Origin: Chryseolinea sp. H1M3-3
GTDB lineage: Bacteria; Bacteroidota; Bacteroidia; Cytophagales; Cyclobacteriaceae
Direction: 5' to 3'
Assembly (NCBI RefSeq): GCF_029360725.1
Contig: NZ_JARKMY010000019.1
Coordinates: 124,001-188,000, forward strand
DNA: 64,000 nt
Below the pieces are notes generated by a model. The model ran no database searches and was not told where the DNA came from. It saw only the letters and a program-made list of their open reading frames with translations. A program made the translations under genes and the position numbers. This document shows positions 51,233-60,197 of the stretch, in pieces. Positions within the stretch are counted from its first letter, which is position 1. The number at the start of each line of letters is the position of its first letter.

Positions 51233-52153
51233 TTAATTTTTAATTGGAAGTTTTTCAGCAGAAATCCACTTCACGTCATAGTCGGAACTATAGAAAAAAA
51301 ATTCATTGTCTGGTGTCAGGTATGAACAGTACTCATATGTGGGTGTATTAAATCTTTCACCTAAGTTTGTTGACGAACTCCAGGGTGCATCGACTGCCTT
51401 TCGGGTTGCATAATATAAGTCACCTTGCCCAAAACCATCGGGGCGATTTACAGAAGTGAAGATAATAAATCGCTCATCTCTTGAAATGAAAGGATCATGT
51501 TCCATTTCTGTTGTGTTAACCGCTGGCCCCAGATTTACTGGAGTTGAGTATTTATCGTTTACAAATCGACTTACATAGATGTCGTGAGACCCATAACCAC
51601 CGGGTCGGTTCGAGGCAAAATATAAATTGCCATTAGAAGAAAGAGATACATAGTATTCAGTGCTGTCTGAATTCACTTCCTGAATATTTTGCGGTGTAGA
51701 CCATGTTCCATTTTTTTCCGGATGTATTACCCAGATATCAAAATCACCAATGGTATCCAAAGCGTCCTTGGGTTTGTCGGATATAAAATAAATAGATCCA
51801 TCTGGTACGATAAAAGGATCCGCTTCTGAATATTCAGTGGTCGAAAACGGTGCAAGAACAGGGGTCTGCCAGGTGTTTCCCTCGAATGCCGTCTGATAAA
51901 TATCGTATTTTCCACCCTGCGATCGAGCAAAATAAAACAGTTTTCCATCATTGGAAAAGGCTGAGTTAAAATCTAACGAATCAGGGCGACTTACGATGTT
52001 CGGCAAAAAAAATAAGGCAATAGAATCCGGTTGCTCTTTGGGATAGCTAATATGGACTTCGGCCTTTTCTGAACATTGAACAAGCAGGAAAACGATGATG
52101 ACCAGATAGAAATAGTAAACCGTGTGCATGGATATTTTAAGTTTCAACATCAA
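51233..52153 (-). CDS. PD40/TolB-like propeller lipoprotein
   Basis: 306 residues with a lipoprotein signal (YYFYLVIIVFLLVQC). The mature part is built from PD40 repeats (SAFSNDGKLFYFARSQGG, DPFIVPDGSIYFISDKPKD, SLSSNGNLYFASNRPGG, DPFISRDERFIIFTSVNRPDG), forming a beta-propeller like the C-terminus of TolB. Members are outer-membrane-associated and of unknown role, probably protein binding. It is convergent with the upstream hydrolase and divergent from padR, from which 132 bp separate it. An internal ATG at 52129 is an alternative start. Confidence 0.85.
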   Translation of the reverse strand: MMLKLKISMHTVYYFYLVIIVFLLVQCSEKAEVHISYPKEQPDSIALFFLPNIVSRPDSLDFNSAFSNDGKLFYFARSQGGKYDIYQTAFEGNTWQTPVLAPFSTTEYSEADPFIVPDGSIYFISDKPKDALDTIGDFDIWVIHPEKNGTWSTPQNIQEVNSDSTEYYVSLSSNGNLYFASNRPGGYGSHDIYVSRFVNDKYSTPVNLGPAVNTTEMEHDPFISRDERFIIFTSVNRPDGFGQGDLYYATRKAVDAPWSSSTNLGERFNTPTYEYCSYLTPDNEFFFYSSDYDVKWISAEKLPIKN

Positions 52154-52253
52154 AAACGTTAGCGATAAGCAAAGACATCATAAATCACGAGGTTTCAAGT
52201 TAAGGTTTTTAATTTTTTCCCCTCGGATGTAACCTTTATTTTTATCCGGCGTC

Positions 52254-52278
52254 TAATACATAATTATCTTATGTATTA
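52254..52278. promoter_or_regulatory. 9-bp perfect inverted repeat before padR (operator candidate)
   Basis: TAATACATA and TATGTATTA with a 7-nt spacer, ending 7 bp before the padR ATG. PadR dimers bind such ACAT/ATGT dyads in other bacteria, so this is probably the autoregulatory operator. Confidence 0.6.
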
Positions 52279-52285
52279 ATCAATT

Positions 52286-52618
52286 ATGCATTCATCTGAA
52301 TTGTTAAAAGGTACGCTTCAGACCATTCTCCTGAAGGTTTTGAAAGACCATGGAAAAATGTATGGATATGAAATTACGCAACGTGTCAAGGAATTGTCTG
52401 AAGACAGAATTTTGCTCACGGAGGGTGCGTTATATCCGTCACTTCATAAACTGGAAAGCGAGGGGATATTAAAAACAGAGACAGTGATGATGGGAAAACG
52501 GGTGAGGAAATACTATTCATTGACGCCGGAGGGGCGCAGTCTGGCTAAAGAACGCGTAAACGAATTCGTTGATTTTATTAAAACGATGTCGAATGTACTG
52601 CAATTGCAAATGGGTTAA
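52286..52618 (+). CDS. PadR-family transcriptional regulator
   Basis: A 110-residue PadR protein: LKGTLQTILLKVLKDHGKMYGYEI, recognition region LTEGALYPSLHKLESEGILKTE, wing GKRVRKYYSLTPEGRSLAKE, and a dimerisation helix. It is closer to the classical PadR consensus (EGALYPSL) than the copy at 6576 (GAVHTALH). It precedes a permease gene by 2 bp. A dyad directly upstream of its ATG suggests autoregulation of the pair. Confidence 0.93.
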   Translation: MHSSELLKGTLQTILLKVLKDHGKMYGYEITQRVKELSEDRILLTEGALYPSLHKLESEGILKTETVMMGKRVRKYYSLTPEGRSLAKERVNEFVDFIKTMSNVLQLQMG

Positions 52619-52620
52619 AC

Positions 52621-55326
52621 ATGGCGCACCTTACCAGCGATCATATTGACTACATTAAAAAAGACCTGGCCTATCGCGGCATTGTAGTCGAAGGTATTGA
52701 CGAAGAGTTAACAGATCATATTTGCGATGGCGTGGAAACCGAACTTCAAAAAGGAGGTCGTTTTATTGATGCCTATCATAAGATACTGCGATCCTTCGGG
52801 CATAACAACGGGTTGCGCCACACGCAAACTCAAATTCTTAAATTAAAAAATCAAACTGCCAAACTCATGATCAGAAATTATTTTACGATTGCATTTCGAT
52901 CGCTAAACAAGCATCGGTTTTATTCCTTTATTAACATCGCTGGGTTGGCCATTAGTGTTGCGTCGTGCCTGGTCATTGTATTGTTCGTGATCAATGAGAT
53001 CAGCTACGATAAGCACCATGTTCAAGCTAACCGGATTTACAGAGTAAACAGTGAAATTAAACTCAACGGGAATCATTGGAAGTTAGCCGTTGCCCCGGCG
53101 CCACTGGCGGGAACATTCTTGCAAGACTATCCTGAGATAGAATCAGCGGTACGTTTTCGTCAGCGCGGATCACATTTGTTAAAGGTAAATGGTGCTGCAG
53201 AAAGTTTTAAAGAAGAAAATTGCGTTTGGGTTGACAGTACTTTCTTTAAGATCTTCACTGTTCCAGTAGTTGCAGGTGACCCAGGCAGTGCGTTGAAAGA
53301 ACCAAATACGATTGCGATCAGTAACTCATTGGCCAATAAATATTTTCCGGGTGGTAACGCATTAGGGCAAAGTCTCATCCTAGATAATGATCTTAATTGC
53401 ACGGTGACGGCGGTATTCAGCGACATGCCAGATAACAGTCACTTTCGCTATGACGTTCTGATCTCGTTAAGTACACTAGAGGAAGCAAAGTCTACAACCT
53501 TTTTGAGCAATAATTTCAATACCTACCTGTTGCTCAAGGAAGGCGCGGACCCGAAAGTATTGGAATCCAAGTTCCCTGATTTTGTATACAAATACATTGG
53601 ACCTCAAGCAGCAGCAGCGTTGGGCGGAGATTTTACAATGGAAAAATTTATTCAAAGCGGAAATAAAATTGAATTTACGCTGATGCCATTGCTGGACATC
53701 CATCTTCATGGTGCGTGGAGCGGTGAAATGCGGGCCAACGGAGATATCACTTATGTATACTTGTTTGCCGCCATCGCACTCTTTATACTCGGCATTGCTT
53801 GTATTAATTTCATGAACTTATCAACCGCGCGCTCAGCGAATCGTGCAAAGGAGGTAGGCGTAAGAAAAGTTTTAGGCTCCCTGAGACTGCACTTGATACG
53901 TCAGTTTTTATTGGAATCCATCATGCTGAGTATGGTGGCATTCATCCTGGCCGTGGGATTGGCTTACCTGTTTATTCCAGTATTTAATGATCTTTCATTA
54001 AAACAACTCGCTCTGCCGTTCAACAATCCATTCTTTTATGTGCTCTTGTTAATCTTTGCCTTAATAATTGGCATGATTGCCGGATTATATCCTTCGTTTT
54101 TTCTTTCGGCTTTCAAACCAATTAATGTATTGAAGGGGCAACTTTCTTTAGGTATGAAAAGTGGTTTTATCCGCAGTGCATTGGTAGTATTTCAGTTTGT
54201 TATTTCCATTTTTCTGGTTGTTGGTACCCTTACCGTTAACCGTCAGTTAAATTACATCCAAAACAAAAAAATAGGATTTAAAAAGGATCAGATTCTGGTG
54301 GTAAATGACGCCTATGCCCTTGGGGATAAACTGCAATCTTTCAAAGAAGAAGTATTGAAAAACAGTTTCATAACGAATGGGTCGATCACAGGTTTTCTTC
54401 CGGTAGAAGGTACCTGGCGGAATGACAACTCATTTTGGAAAAAAGGGGGGGAGCCCACACAGGACAATATGGTGAGCTTGCAAAACTGGGATGTTGACCA
54501 TGATTATATTGAAACGTTAGGAATGAAGATCGTACAAGGTCGTAATTTTTCAAAAGACATACCATCCGATTCGTCGGCGGTTATTATTAACCAGGCGGCC
54601 GTTAAACGATTTAACCTTGAGCCGGATCCTATTGGCATGGAAATCACAACCTTCACGAATTTGTCTGGTGGCGGCACACCTGACCCTACTCAAACCCGCT
54701 CATGGAGAATCATCGGTGTCGTGGAGGATTTTCATTTCGAATCTATGCGACAAGATATCAGAGCGCTAGGATTGTTTTTGGATTCTAGTCCCGGCAATGT
54801 AATTTTTAGTTTTCAGGCGAAAAATGCGCAGGATGTTATTCTCGCGGCAGAAAAAAGCTGGAAGGCACTTGCCCCGGGACAACCATTTCAATTTTCTTTT
54901 CTGGATGAAGATTTCGGAAAGATGTATGCTTCAGAACAACGCCTGGGCAGAACGTTCGGTACCTTCGCAGGCCTGGCTATATTTATTGCATGTCTTGGAT
55001 TATTTGGTTTAACCGCTTTTACTGCTGAACAGCGCACGAAAGAAATTGGCATCCGCAAGGTATTAGGTGCATCAGTAACAAGCATTGTAATTTTATTGTC
55101 GAAAGAATTTGGCAAGCTGATTCTCATAGCATTTGTGTTGGCTGTGCCGATGGCATGGCTTGCCGTGGACTGGTGGCTTAAAAATTACACGTATAAAGTT
55201 GAAATTGGAATCGGTATGTACATGATGGCAGGAGGATTTGCTTTTCTGATTGCCTGGCTCACCATGGGGTATCAATCAATTAAGGCTGCCCGTTCTAACC
55301 CTGTCAACTCCTTGAGAAGTGAGTAA
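52621..55326 (+). CDS. FtsX/MacB-type permease with a different N-terminal prefix domain
   Basis: 901 residues. The first 70 are a helical prefix (HIDYIKKDLAYRGIV, EELTDHICDGVETEL, AYHKILRSFG) unlike that of the protein at 6915. After it come a transmembrane helix (FINIAGLAISVASCLVIVLFV), the MacB-like periplasmic domain (YDKHHVQANRIYRVNSE), an FtsX bundle (FAAIALFILGIACINFMNL, RAKEVGVRKVLGSLRLHLI), a second periplasmic half and the closing bundle (FAGLAIFIACLGLFGLTAFTAEQRTKEIGIRKVLGA) with tail NPVNSLRSE. PadR-linked like the first one; no ATPase nearby. Confidence 0.92.
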   Translation: MAHLTSDHIDYIKKDLAYRGIVVEGIDEELTDHICDGVETELQKGGRFIDAYHKILRSFGHNNGLRHTQTQILKLKNQTAKLMIRNYFTIAFRSLNKHRFYSFINIAGLAISVASCLVIVLFVINEISYDKHHVQANRIYRVNSEIKLNGNHWKLAVAPAPLAGTFLQDYPEIESAVRFRQRGSHLLKVNGAAESFKEENCVWVDSTFFKIFTVPVVAGDPGSALKEPNTIAISNSLANKYFPGGNALGQSLILDNDLNCTVTAVFSDMPDNSHFRYDVLISLSTLEEAKSTTFLSNNFNTYLLLKEGADPKVLESKFPDFVYKYIGPQAAAALGGDFTMEKFIQSGNKIEFTLMPLLDIHLHGAWSGEMRANGDITYVYLFAAIALFILGIACINFMNLSTARSANRAKEVGVRKVLGSLRLHLIRQFLLESIMLSMVAFILAVGLAYLFIPVFNDLSLKQLALPFNNPFFYVLLLIFALIIGMIAGLYPSFFLSAFKPINVLKGQLSLGMKSGFIRSALVVFQFVISIFLVVGTLTVNRQLNYIQNKKIGFKKDQILVVNDAYALGDKLQSFKEEVLKNSFITNGSITGFLPVEGTWRNDNSFWKKGGEPTQDNMVSLQNWDVDHDYIETLGMKIVQGRNFSKDIPSDSSAVIINQAAVKRFNLEPDPIGMEITTFTNLSGGGTPDPTQTRSWRIIGVVEDFHFESMRQDIRALGLFLDSSPGNVIFSFQAKNAQDVILAAEKSWKALAPGQPFQFSFLDEDFGKMYASEQRLGRTFGTFAGLAIFIACLGLFGLTAFTAEQRTKEIGIRKVLGASVTSIVILLSKEFGKLILIAFVLAVPMAWLAVDWWLKNYTYKVEIGIGMYMMAGGFAFLIAWLTMGYQSIKAARSNPVNSLRSE

Positions 55327-55476
55327 GTTAAAAAGAGTTACAAAGCATTGTTGGATGACGTAATTCTTTGATACTTGTATTTTTTTAATAATCTGAAGAG
55401 ATTACGTTTGATCATATTAGCTTTGATGCACGTCCACCAAAATGTGGAAGCCTCACACTTAATGAACACTTAACTC

Positions 55477-56559
55477 ATGAAGAGTCAAGACATCCTGCGC
55501 TTGCGCTTAAGCAATCAACGATTAACAGCACCTACCCAAGATGATGCTGTCGCACTTGTTCGATGGATGGGTGCCGTTCAGGCGCAAGATTATGCGGGCG
55601 CAAAGTGGGCGTTGGGTTGCAGATTGAAGGGTGTATCGGATATTGCCTTAGATGAAATGATTGATAACGGCGACATACTTCGAACACATGTGTTACGTCC
55701 TACCTGGCATTTTGTATTGCCTGAAGACATTCGCTGGATGATTACCCTAACGGAACCGCGGATAACGGCTTTTGGCGCAAAATATTTTCGTGATCTTGAA
55801 TTGGATAAAAAATTATTGAACCGTAGTAATAGAATTATTACCAAAGCATTAGAGGGTGGTGATCATCTCACAAAGAAGGAGATTGGCGCGTTGTTGGAGA
55901 AAAATAAAATCCCTACCAACGATCTTCGGCTTACGTTTATCATCATTCGGGCGGAACTGGATCAGCTCGTATGCAATGGTGCACGACGGGGTAAACAATT
56001 TACGTATGCATTACTGGAGACGCGTGCGCCGAAGGCGGTGCAATTGAAAAAGGATGAAGCTTTGACGGCGCTCGCGCAACGTTATTTCTTGAGCCGTGGG
56101 CCCGCTACACTGAAAGACTTTACATGGTGGTCAGGTTTAAGCGCTGTAGACGCGCGCGCTGCAGTTGAATCGGTAAAATCGCAGTTTGACCAGGAAACAG
56201 TAGGCGGACAGTTGTATTTGTACGCGTCTTCAGCAATAAAGCCTGCCAATGTTTCCGGAGCGCATTTGCTGCCTGCGTGGGATGAATACACGGTAGCATA
56301 CAAAGATCGAAGCTTGGTCATTGACCCGGAATTTTCGGACAAGGTCGGCAACGGAATTTTCAATTTTAACATTCTGTGGAAAGGACAAATAATTGGCGCC
56401 TGGAAACGAACAGTTAAGGGAGACAAAGTGATTGTAGACTTAAACTATTTTCGCACACCCAGCCCGGCGGTTGCAAAAAAAATATCGTCCGTAGCAAATC
56501 ACTACGCTAAATTTCTCAATAAAAAAGCGGAACAATCTATCCAAAGGCCGTCTAAATAA
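55477..56559 (+). CDS. winged-helix DNA-binding protein (HTH_42, YcaQ-related)
   Basis: 360 residues in the HTH_42 family. It begins LRLSNQRLTAPTQDDAVALVRWMGAVQAQDYAGAKWAL (abridged) and has TWHFVLPEDIRWM, KKEIGALLEKNKI winged-helix segments, RGPATLKDFTWWSGLS and LPAWDEYTVAYKDRS, all typical of the group. YcaQ of E. coli is a DNA glycosylase for interstrand crosslinks; this group is a sister to it, so a DNA-repair or regulatory role is possible. A degenerate AACACTTAA repeat occurs just before the ATG. The next gene is convergent, 53 bp away. Confidence 0.85.
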   Translation: MKSQDILRLRLSNQRLTAPTQDDAVALVRWMGAVQAQDYAGAKWALGCRLKGVSDIALDEMIDNGDILRTHVLRPTWHFVLPEDIRWMITLTEPRITAFGAKYFRDLELDKKLLNRSNRIITKALEGGDHLTKKEIGALLEKNKIPTNDLRLTFIIIRAELDQLVCNGARRGKQFTYALLETRAPKAVQLKKDEALTALAQRYFLSRGPATLKDFTWWSGLSAVDARAAVESVKSQFDQETVGGQLYLYASSAIKPANVSGAHLLPAWDEYTVAYKDRSLVIDPEFSDKVGNGIFNFNILWKGQIIGAWKRTVKGDKVIVDLNYFRTPSPAVAKKISSVANHYAKFLNKKAEQSIQRPSK

Positions 56560-56575
56560 CTTCTGGTTACAAGAC

Positions 56576-56615
56576 GCACACCTAAACACTTAAACACCTA
56601 AACACTCAAACACTA
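56576..56615 (+). repeat. 8-bp tandem repeat (AAACACYT), five units, ending inside a stop codon
   Basis: GCACACCT, AAACACTT, AAACACCT, AAACACTC, AAACACTA fill the 53-bp gap between two convergent genes. The last three bases of the final unit (56613-56615) are the TAG stop of the minus-strand wrbA gene. Confidence 0.85.
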
Positions 56616-57251
56616 CTTAATTGCTCCCTCTACCAATTGTACGCTGCCCTGTCTGACCCAGGAAGCGATTTCAATCGTGCGCTTAGTCTGATGAAAAACA
56701 GCAGCCTTTACATCTTCATTCATTTTGCCCGTTTTTGGATCAACTGATACGCTAGTACCGTATGGATTTCCTCCTGCTGCATATAAAACAGGATTGGTAT
56801 AGCCCGGTGCGACAACAATTGCTCCCCAATGGTACATGGTTGTATATAAAGCAAGGATTGTCGCTTCTTGTCCACCGTGGGGGTTAATTGCACTAGACAT
56901 CGCACTTACAACTTTGTTTGTAAGTTTGCCCTCCGACCATAGCGGCCCCGTTGAATCCATAAATTGCTTCATTTGGGCCGCAACATTCCCATAACGTGTT
57001 GGCGTACTAAATATAATGGCGTGAGCCCATTCGAGGTCATCTAAAGTTGCAATTGGAACTTGCTTAGTAGTTTCAATGTGTTTTTTCCAAAGGGGATTGG
57101 TTTCAATCGCCGATGGCGGAGCAAGTTCCTGGACTCTTAAAATTTTCACATCTGCTCCCTCTTCTGTCGCACTTTCAGATGCCCACTTGGCCAATTGATA
57201 ATTTGTACCAGTAGAGCTGTAGTAGATTATTGCAAGCTTGACGTTCGACAT
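56613..57251 (-). CDS. wrbA: NAD(P)H:quinone oxidoreductase, WrbA type
   Basis: 212 residues of the flavodoxin fold: FMN-phosphate loop IIYYSSTGTNYQLAKW, the WrbA block FSTPTRYGNVAAQMKQFMDSTGPLW with its RYG, the SSAINPHGGQE loop, and PGYTNPVLYAAGGNPYG near residue 155. WrbA reduces quinones by two electrons in tetramers with FMN and protects from redox stress. It is a single gene with a 378-bp upstream region; its stop codon lies in a tandem repeat. Confidence 0.92.
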   Translation of the reverse strand: MSNVKLAIIYYSSTGTNYQLAKWASESATEEGADVKILRVQELAPPSAIETNPLWKKHIETTKQVPIATLDDLEWAHAIIFSTPTRYGNVAAQMKQFMDSTGPLWSEGKLTNKVVSAMSSAINPHGGQEATILALYTTMYHWGAIVVAPGYTNPVLYAAGGNPYGTSVSVDPKTGKMNEDVKAAVFHQTKRTIEIASWVRQGSVQLVEGAIK

Positions 57252-57629
57252 GTTATTTTGGTTTATGTTTAATGCTGAAGTAGGTCAAAAATTCGTGCCG
57301 GATTTCCACCAAACTTGGTAGCCGCCTTGTATTGTGCATTGGTGTTGCTAATCCGCATAAAGAAAATACAGACGTCTTCTACCAATTGGTTGCACGGCGG
57401 GGAGTGTGACGATGTTACTACATTTTTGGGTAGTCCGGTACACGAAAATTGCCGGTGCAGTGTTTGAGTCAATACTACCTTTTCCATAAGTATCCATTTT
57501 ACCGTGGTACCTGAGAAGACATTTGATGAAAACTCAAAACGTCTTTTTGCGTTTACCTGCAAACAAGTTATATTTTGAAAATCGGAACGTGTTAATAACG
57601 AACGGTGTTAAGAAAAAAATTGAATTAAG
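57252..57629. other. 378-bp divergent intergenic region
   Basis: Between wrbA (minus) and the NAT gene (plus). A 97-codon minus-strand frame (57269-57562) is open but its sequence is not family-like and it overlaps the probable NAT promoter, so I do not call it. I see no other structure. Confidence 0.45.
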
Positions 57630-58490
57630 ATGTCCCAAACGGTAAGTGTTCCGGCAAGAGAAAATTTGTCGGATAGTAAAGAAAAATTTGATATTCAAAA
57701 ATATTTTGATCGTATTAAATATACTGGAACCCGTGAGGCGACGATAGAAACGCTTCGCGCTATCCACTTACACCATGCTCAAACCATCCCGTTTGAAAAT
57801 CTAAATCCTTTCCTGCGCATTCCTGTTGTGCTGGACATAGATTCACTTTATCAAAAACTTATTCTAAATCGTAGGGGCGGTTATTGTTTTGAACATAATT
57901 TGCTTTTAATGCATGTATTAAAATCGTTAGGATTTAGTATTAAAGGTTTGGCCGCACGGGTGCTTTGGAATCAGCCGGAGGGAACTATAACGGCCCGCGG
58001 ACACATGTTACTTTTCGTCGATATAAATGGTCAGCACTTTATAGCCGACGTGGGATTTGGTGGGCTTACATTAACGGCACCGCTGTGGCATAAATTTGAT
58101 ATCGAGCAGCAAACACCTCATGAACGTTTTAAATTTACGCAAACGGGCAATGAAACCTTGCTTGAAGCCAAAGTGCAAGGTATTTGGAAACGCATTTATT
58201 CTTTTAGCCTGCAAGAAAATTTTTTACCGGATTATGAAGTCGCCAGTTGGTATTTGTCTAATCATCCAACCTCGCACTTCGTAACTGGTCTCATTGCGGC
58301 ATTGCCATTTGATAAAGGTCGTCATGCGCTTCGTAACAATGATTTTGTTACGCATTATTTGGATGGAACACATGAGCGAAAACGCTTTAATAATGTTGCC
58401 GATCTCCGACATGTCTTAGAAACTACGTTCGGTATTATAATACCACATGTTGAAAATAGTGAAGCCCTTTTTAGCCGAATCATTTCGTAG
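57630..58490 (+). CDS. nat: arylamine N-acetyltransferase
   Basis: 286 residues with all NAT motifs: the catalytic Cys86 in RRGGYCFEHN, His125 in ARGHMLL and Asp140 in ADVGFGG, plus the N-terminal TIPFENLNP and C-terminal HYLDGTHERKRF (tail of domain III). It transfers acetyl groups from acetyl-CoA to arylamines or hydrazines in the cytoplasm. The first 20 residues are extra relative to many NATs, so a later start is possible, but no in-frame ATG is near. It stands alone; the GH20 gene begins 147 bp downstream. Confidence 0.92.
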   Translation: MSQTVSVPARENLSDSKEKFDIQKYFDRIKYTGTREATIETLRAIHLHHAQTIPFENLNPFLRIPVVLDIDSLYQKLILNRRGGYCFEHNLLLMHVLKSLGFSIKGLAARVLWNQPEGTITARGHMLLFVDINGQHFIADVGFGGLTLTAPLWHKFDIEQQTPHERFKFTQTGNETLLEAKVQGIWKRIYSFSLQENFLPDYEVASWYLSNHPTSHFVTGLIAALPFDKGRHALRNNDFVTHYLDGTHERKRFNNVADLRHVLETTFGIIIPHVENSEALFSRIIS

Positions 58491-58637
58491 TACTTCTTTT
58501 TACACTTCACCTCTGTTGCAATCTACTGTTGGGTGACTTATAAACACGCACACACTTCCCCTTTAAAAAAACTTGCACATTTTTTATATCACGGTGCTCC
58601 TAATTTGCATACATTCGGGCTCCTATAAAATGCCTAT

Positions 58638-60197
58638 ATGAACCTTAAACATTTACTTTTTTTATTGTGTACAACAGTCGTATTTGGTGCATGTAAAAAA
58701 TCACACGCTCCAACAGACCTGGCGAAAGAGGATCTTATACCTATTCCTGTTTCAATACAAGCTACGGCAAAGGTATTTGAGCTCTCAAAAGAAACTTCCA
58801 TATATGTTGAAGGTGAATCCGCAGAGTTATTGAAAATCGGAGAATACCTCGCTGGGAAACTTAGACCTGCTACCGGGTTTGATCTTAAAGTTTCTTCAAC
58901 CACAGGCTCACCCAAATCAGGCAATATTTACCTCACCACAACAGGTACTGATGCGACGTTGGGAGAGGAGGGGTATGAATTAACCATCACAGATGATCTG
59001 CTCACAATAGCGGCAGCAAAACCCGCAGGTGCATTCAGAGGCATCCAAACTGTCCGACAACTTTTACCGGACAGTATAGAATTGACAAGCGTGCAAAAAG
59101 GACCGTGGGAAATTTCTACCGGCACAATACGCGATTATCCACAATATGCTCTTCGAAGCAGCATGCTCGATGTGGCACGTCACTTCTTTAGCGTTGACGA
59201 TGTTAAACGTTATATTGATCTCATTGCCGGTTATAAATTAAATGCATTGCATCTACACTTGTCAGACGATCAAGGTTGGAGAATTGAAATCAAGTCCTGG
59301 CCAAACTTGGCAACGCACGGAGGTAGTACTCAGGTAGGCGGGGGTAAAGGTGGTTATTATACGCAGGAACAATTTAAAGACATCGTGAAATACGCAGCGG
59401 AACGTTACATCACAATTATTCCAGAAATTGATTATCCTGGTCACACCAATGCAGCACTGGCGTCTTATCCCGAATTGAATTGCAACGGTAAGGCTCCTGA
59501 TTTATATTCCGGAACAGAAGTAGGCTTTAGCACCCTCTGTGTGGATAAAGAGATTACCTATAAATTTGTAGATGACGTTATCCGTGAATTGGCGGCAATT
59601 ACACCTGGCCCTTATATTCATATCGGCGGTGATGAAAGCCATGCGACAAAAAAAGAAGATTTCATAAAGTTTGTTAACAAGTCTCAGGAGATCGTCGTGG
59701 CCCATGGAAAAAAGCCAATCGGGTGGGAGGAAATTTCGCAAGGCACATTACAACCGGGAACAATCGTTCAATATTGGTCAAATGCCGAGCATGCAAAAGT
59801 TGCTGTTCAACAAGGTGCAAAAATGATAATGTCTCCGGCGAAAAGAACTTACCTCGACATGAGTTATGATTCTACAACCAAACTCGGATTGCATTGGGCT
59901 GCCTACATTGAAGTGGATAGCGCATACATGTGGGATCCCGCGACGATCGCTAAAGGAATAACGCAAGACAACATATTGGGAGTAGAGTCACCGCTTTGGA
60001 CGGAAACCCTCGTGACTATGGAAGATATCGAGTTCATGGTTTTTCCACGCCTACTCGGTCACGCCGAAATTGGTTGGTCACCGGCGGCAGCAAGAAACTG
60101 GGATGAATATAAAGTTCGCTTGGGAAAGCATGGTCCTCGACTCACTGCGAAAGAAATAAATTTCTATAAATCAAAACTTGTTCCGTGGGTTGAATAG
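58638..60197 (+). CDS. GH20 beta-N-acetylhexosaminidase lipoprotein
   Basis: 519 residues with a lipoprotein signal (VVFGAC, Cys19). A GH20b N-terminal domain (about 32-160, IPIPVSIQ, NIYLTTTG, GAFRGIQTVRQLLP) precedes the TIM barrel: ALRSSMLDVARHFF, LNALHLHLSDDQGWRIEI, IIPEIDYPGHTNAA, and the catalytic pair D332-E333 in HIGGDES, then IGWEEI and GVESPLWTE. It removes terminal GlcNAc or GalNAc from chitin oligomers or glycoconjugates by substrate-assisted catalysis. It is a single gene, 3' end overlapping the convergent epimerase gene by 34 bp. Confidence 0.94.
   Translation: MNLKHLLFLLCTTVVFGACKKSHAPTDLAKEDLIPIPVSIQATAKVFELSKETSIYVEGESAELLKIGEYLAGKLRPATGFDLKVSSTTGSPKSGNIYLTTTGTDATLGEEGYELTITDDLLTIAAAKPAGAFRGIQTVRQLLPDSIELTSVQKGPWEISTGTIRDYPQYALRSSMLDVARHFFSVDDVKRYIDLIAGYKLNALHLHLSDDQGWRIEIKSWPNLATHGGSTQVGGGKGGYYTQEQFKDIVKYAAERYITIIPEIDYPGHTNAALASYPELNCNGKAPDLYSGTEVGFSTLCVDKEITYKFVDDVIRELAAITPGPYIHIGGDESHATKKEDFIKFVNKSQEIVVAHGKKPIGWEEISQGTLQPGTIVQYWSNAEHAKVAVQQGAKMIMSPAKRTYLDMSYDSTTKLGLHWAAYIEVDSAYMWDPATIAKGITQDNILGVESPLWTETLVTMEDIEFMVFPRLLGHAEIGWSPAAARNWDEYKVRLGKHGPRLTAKEINFYKSKLVPWVE

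Noticed and set aside
57269-57562. 97-codon minus-strand frame upstream of wrbA
   Set aside because: In the right direction and near wrbA, but the sequence shows no domain texture and a parallel frame is equally open; kept as intergenic.
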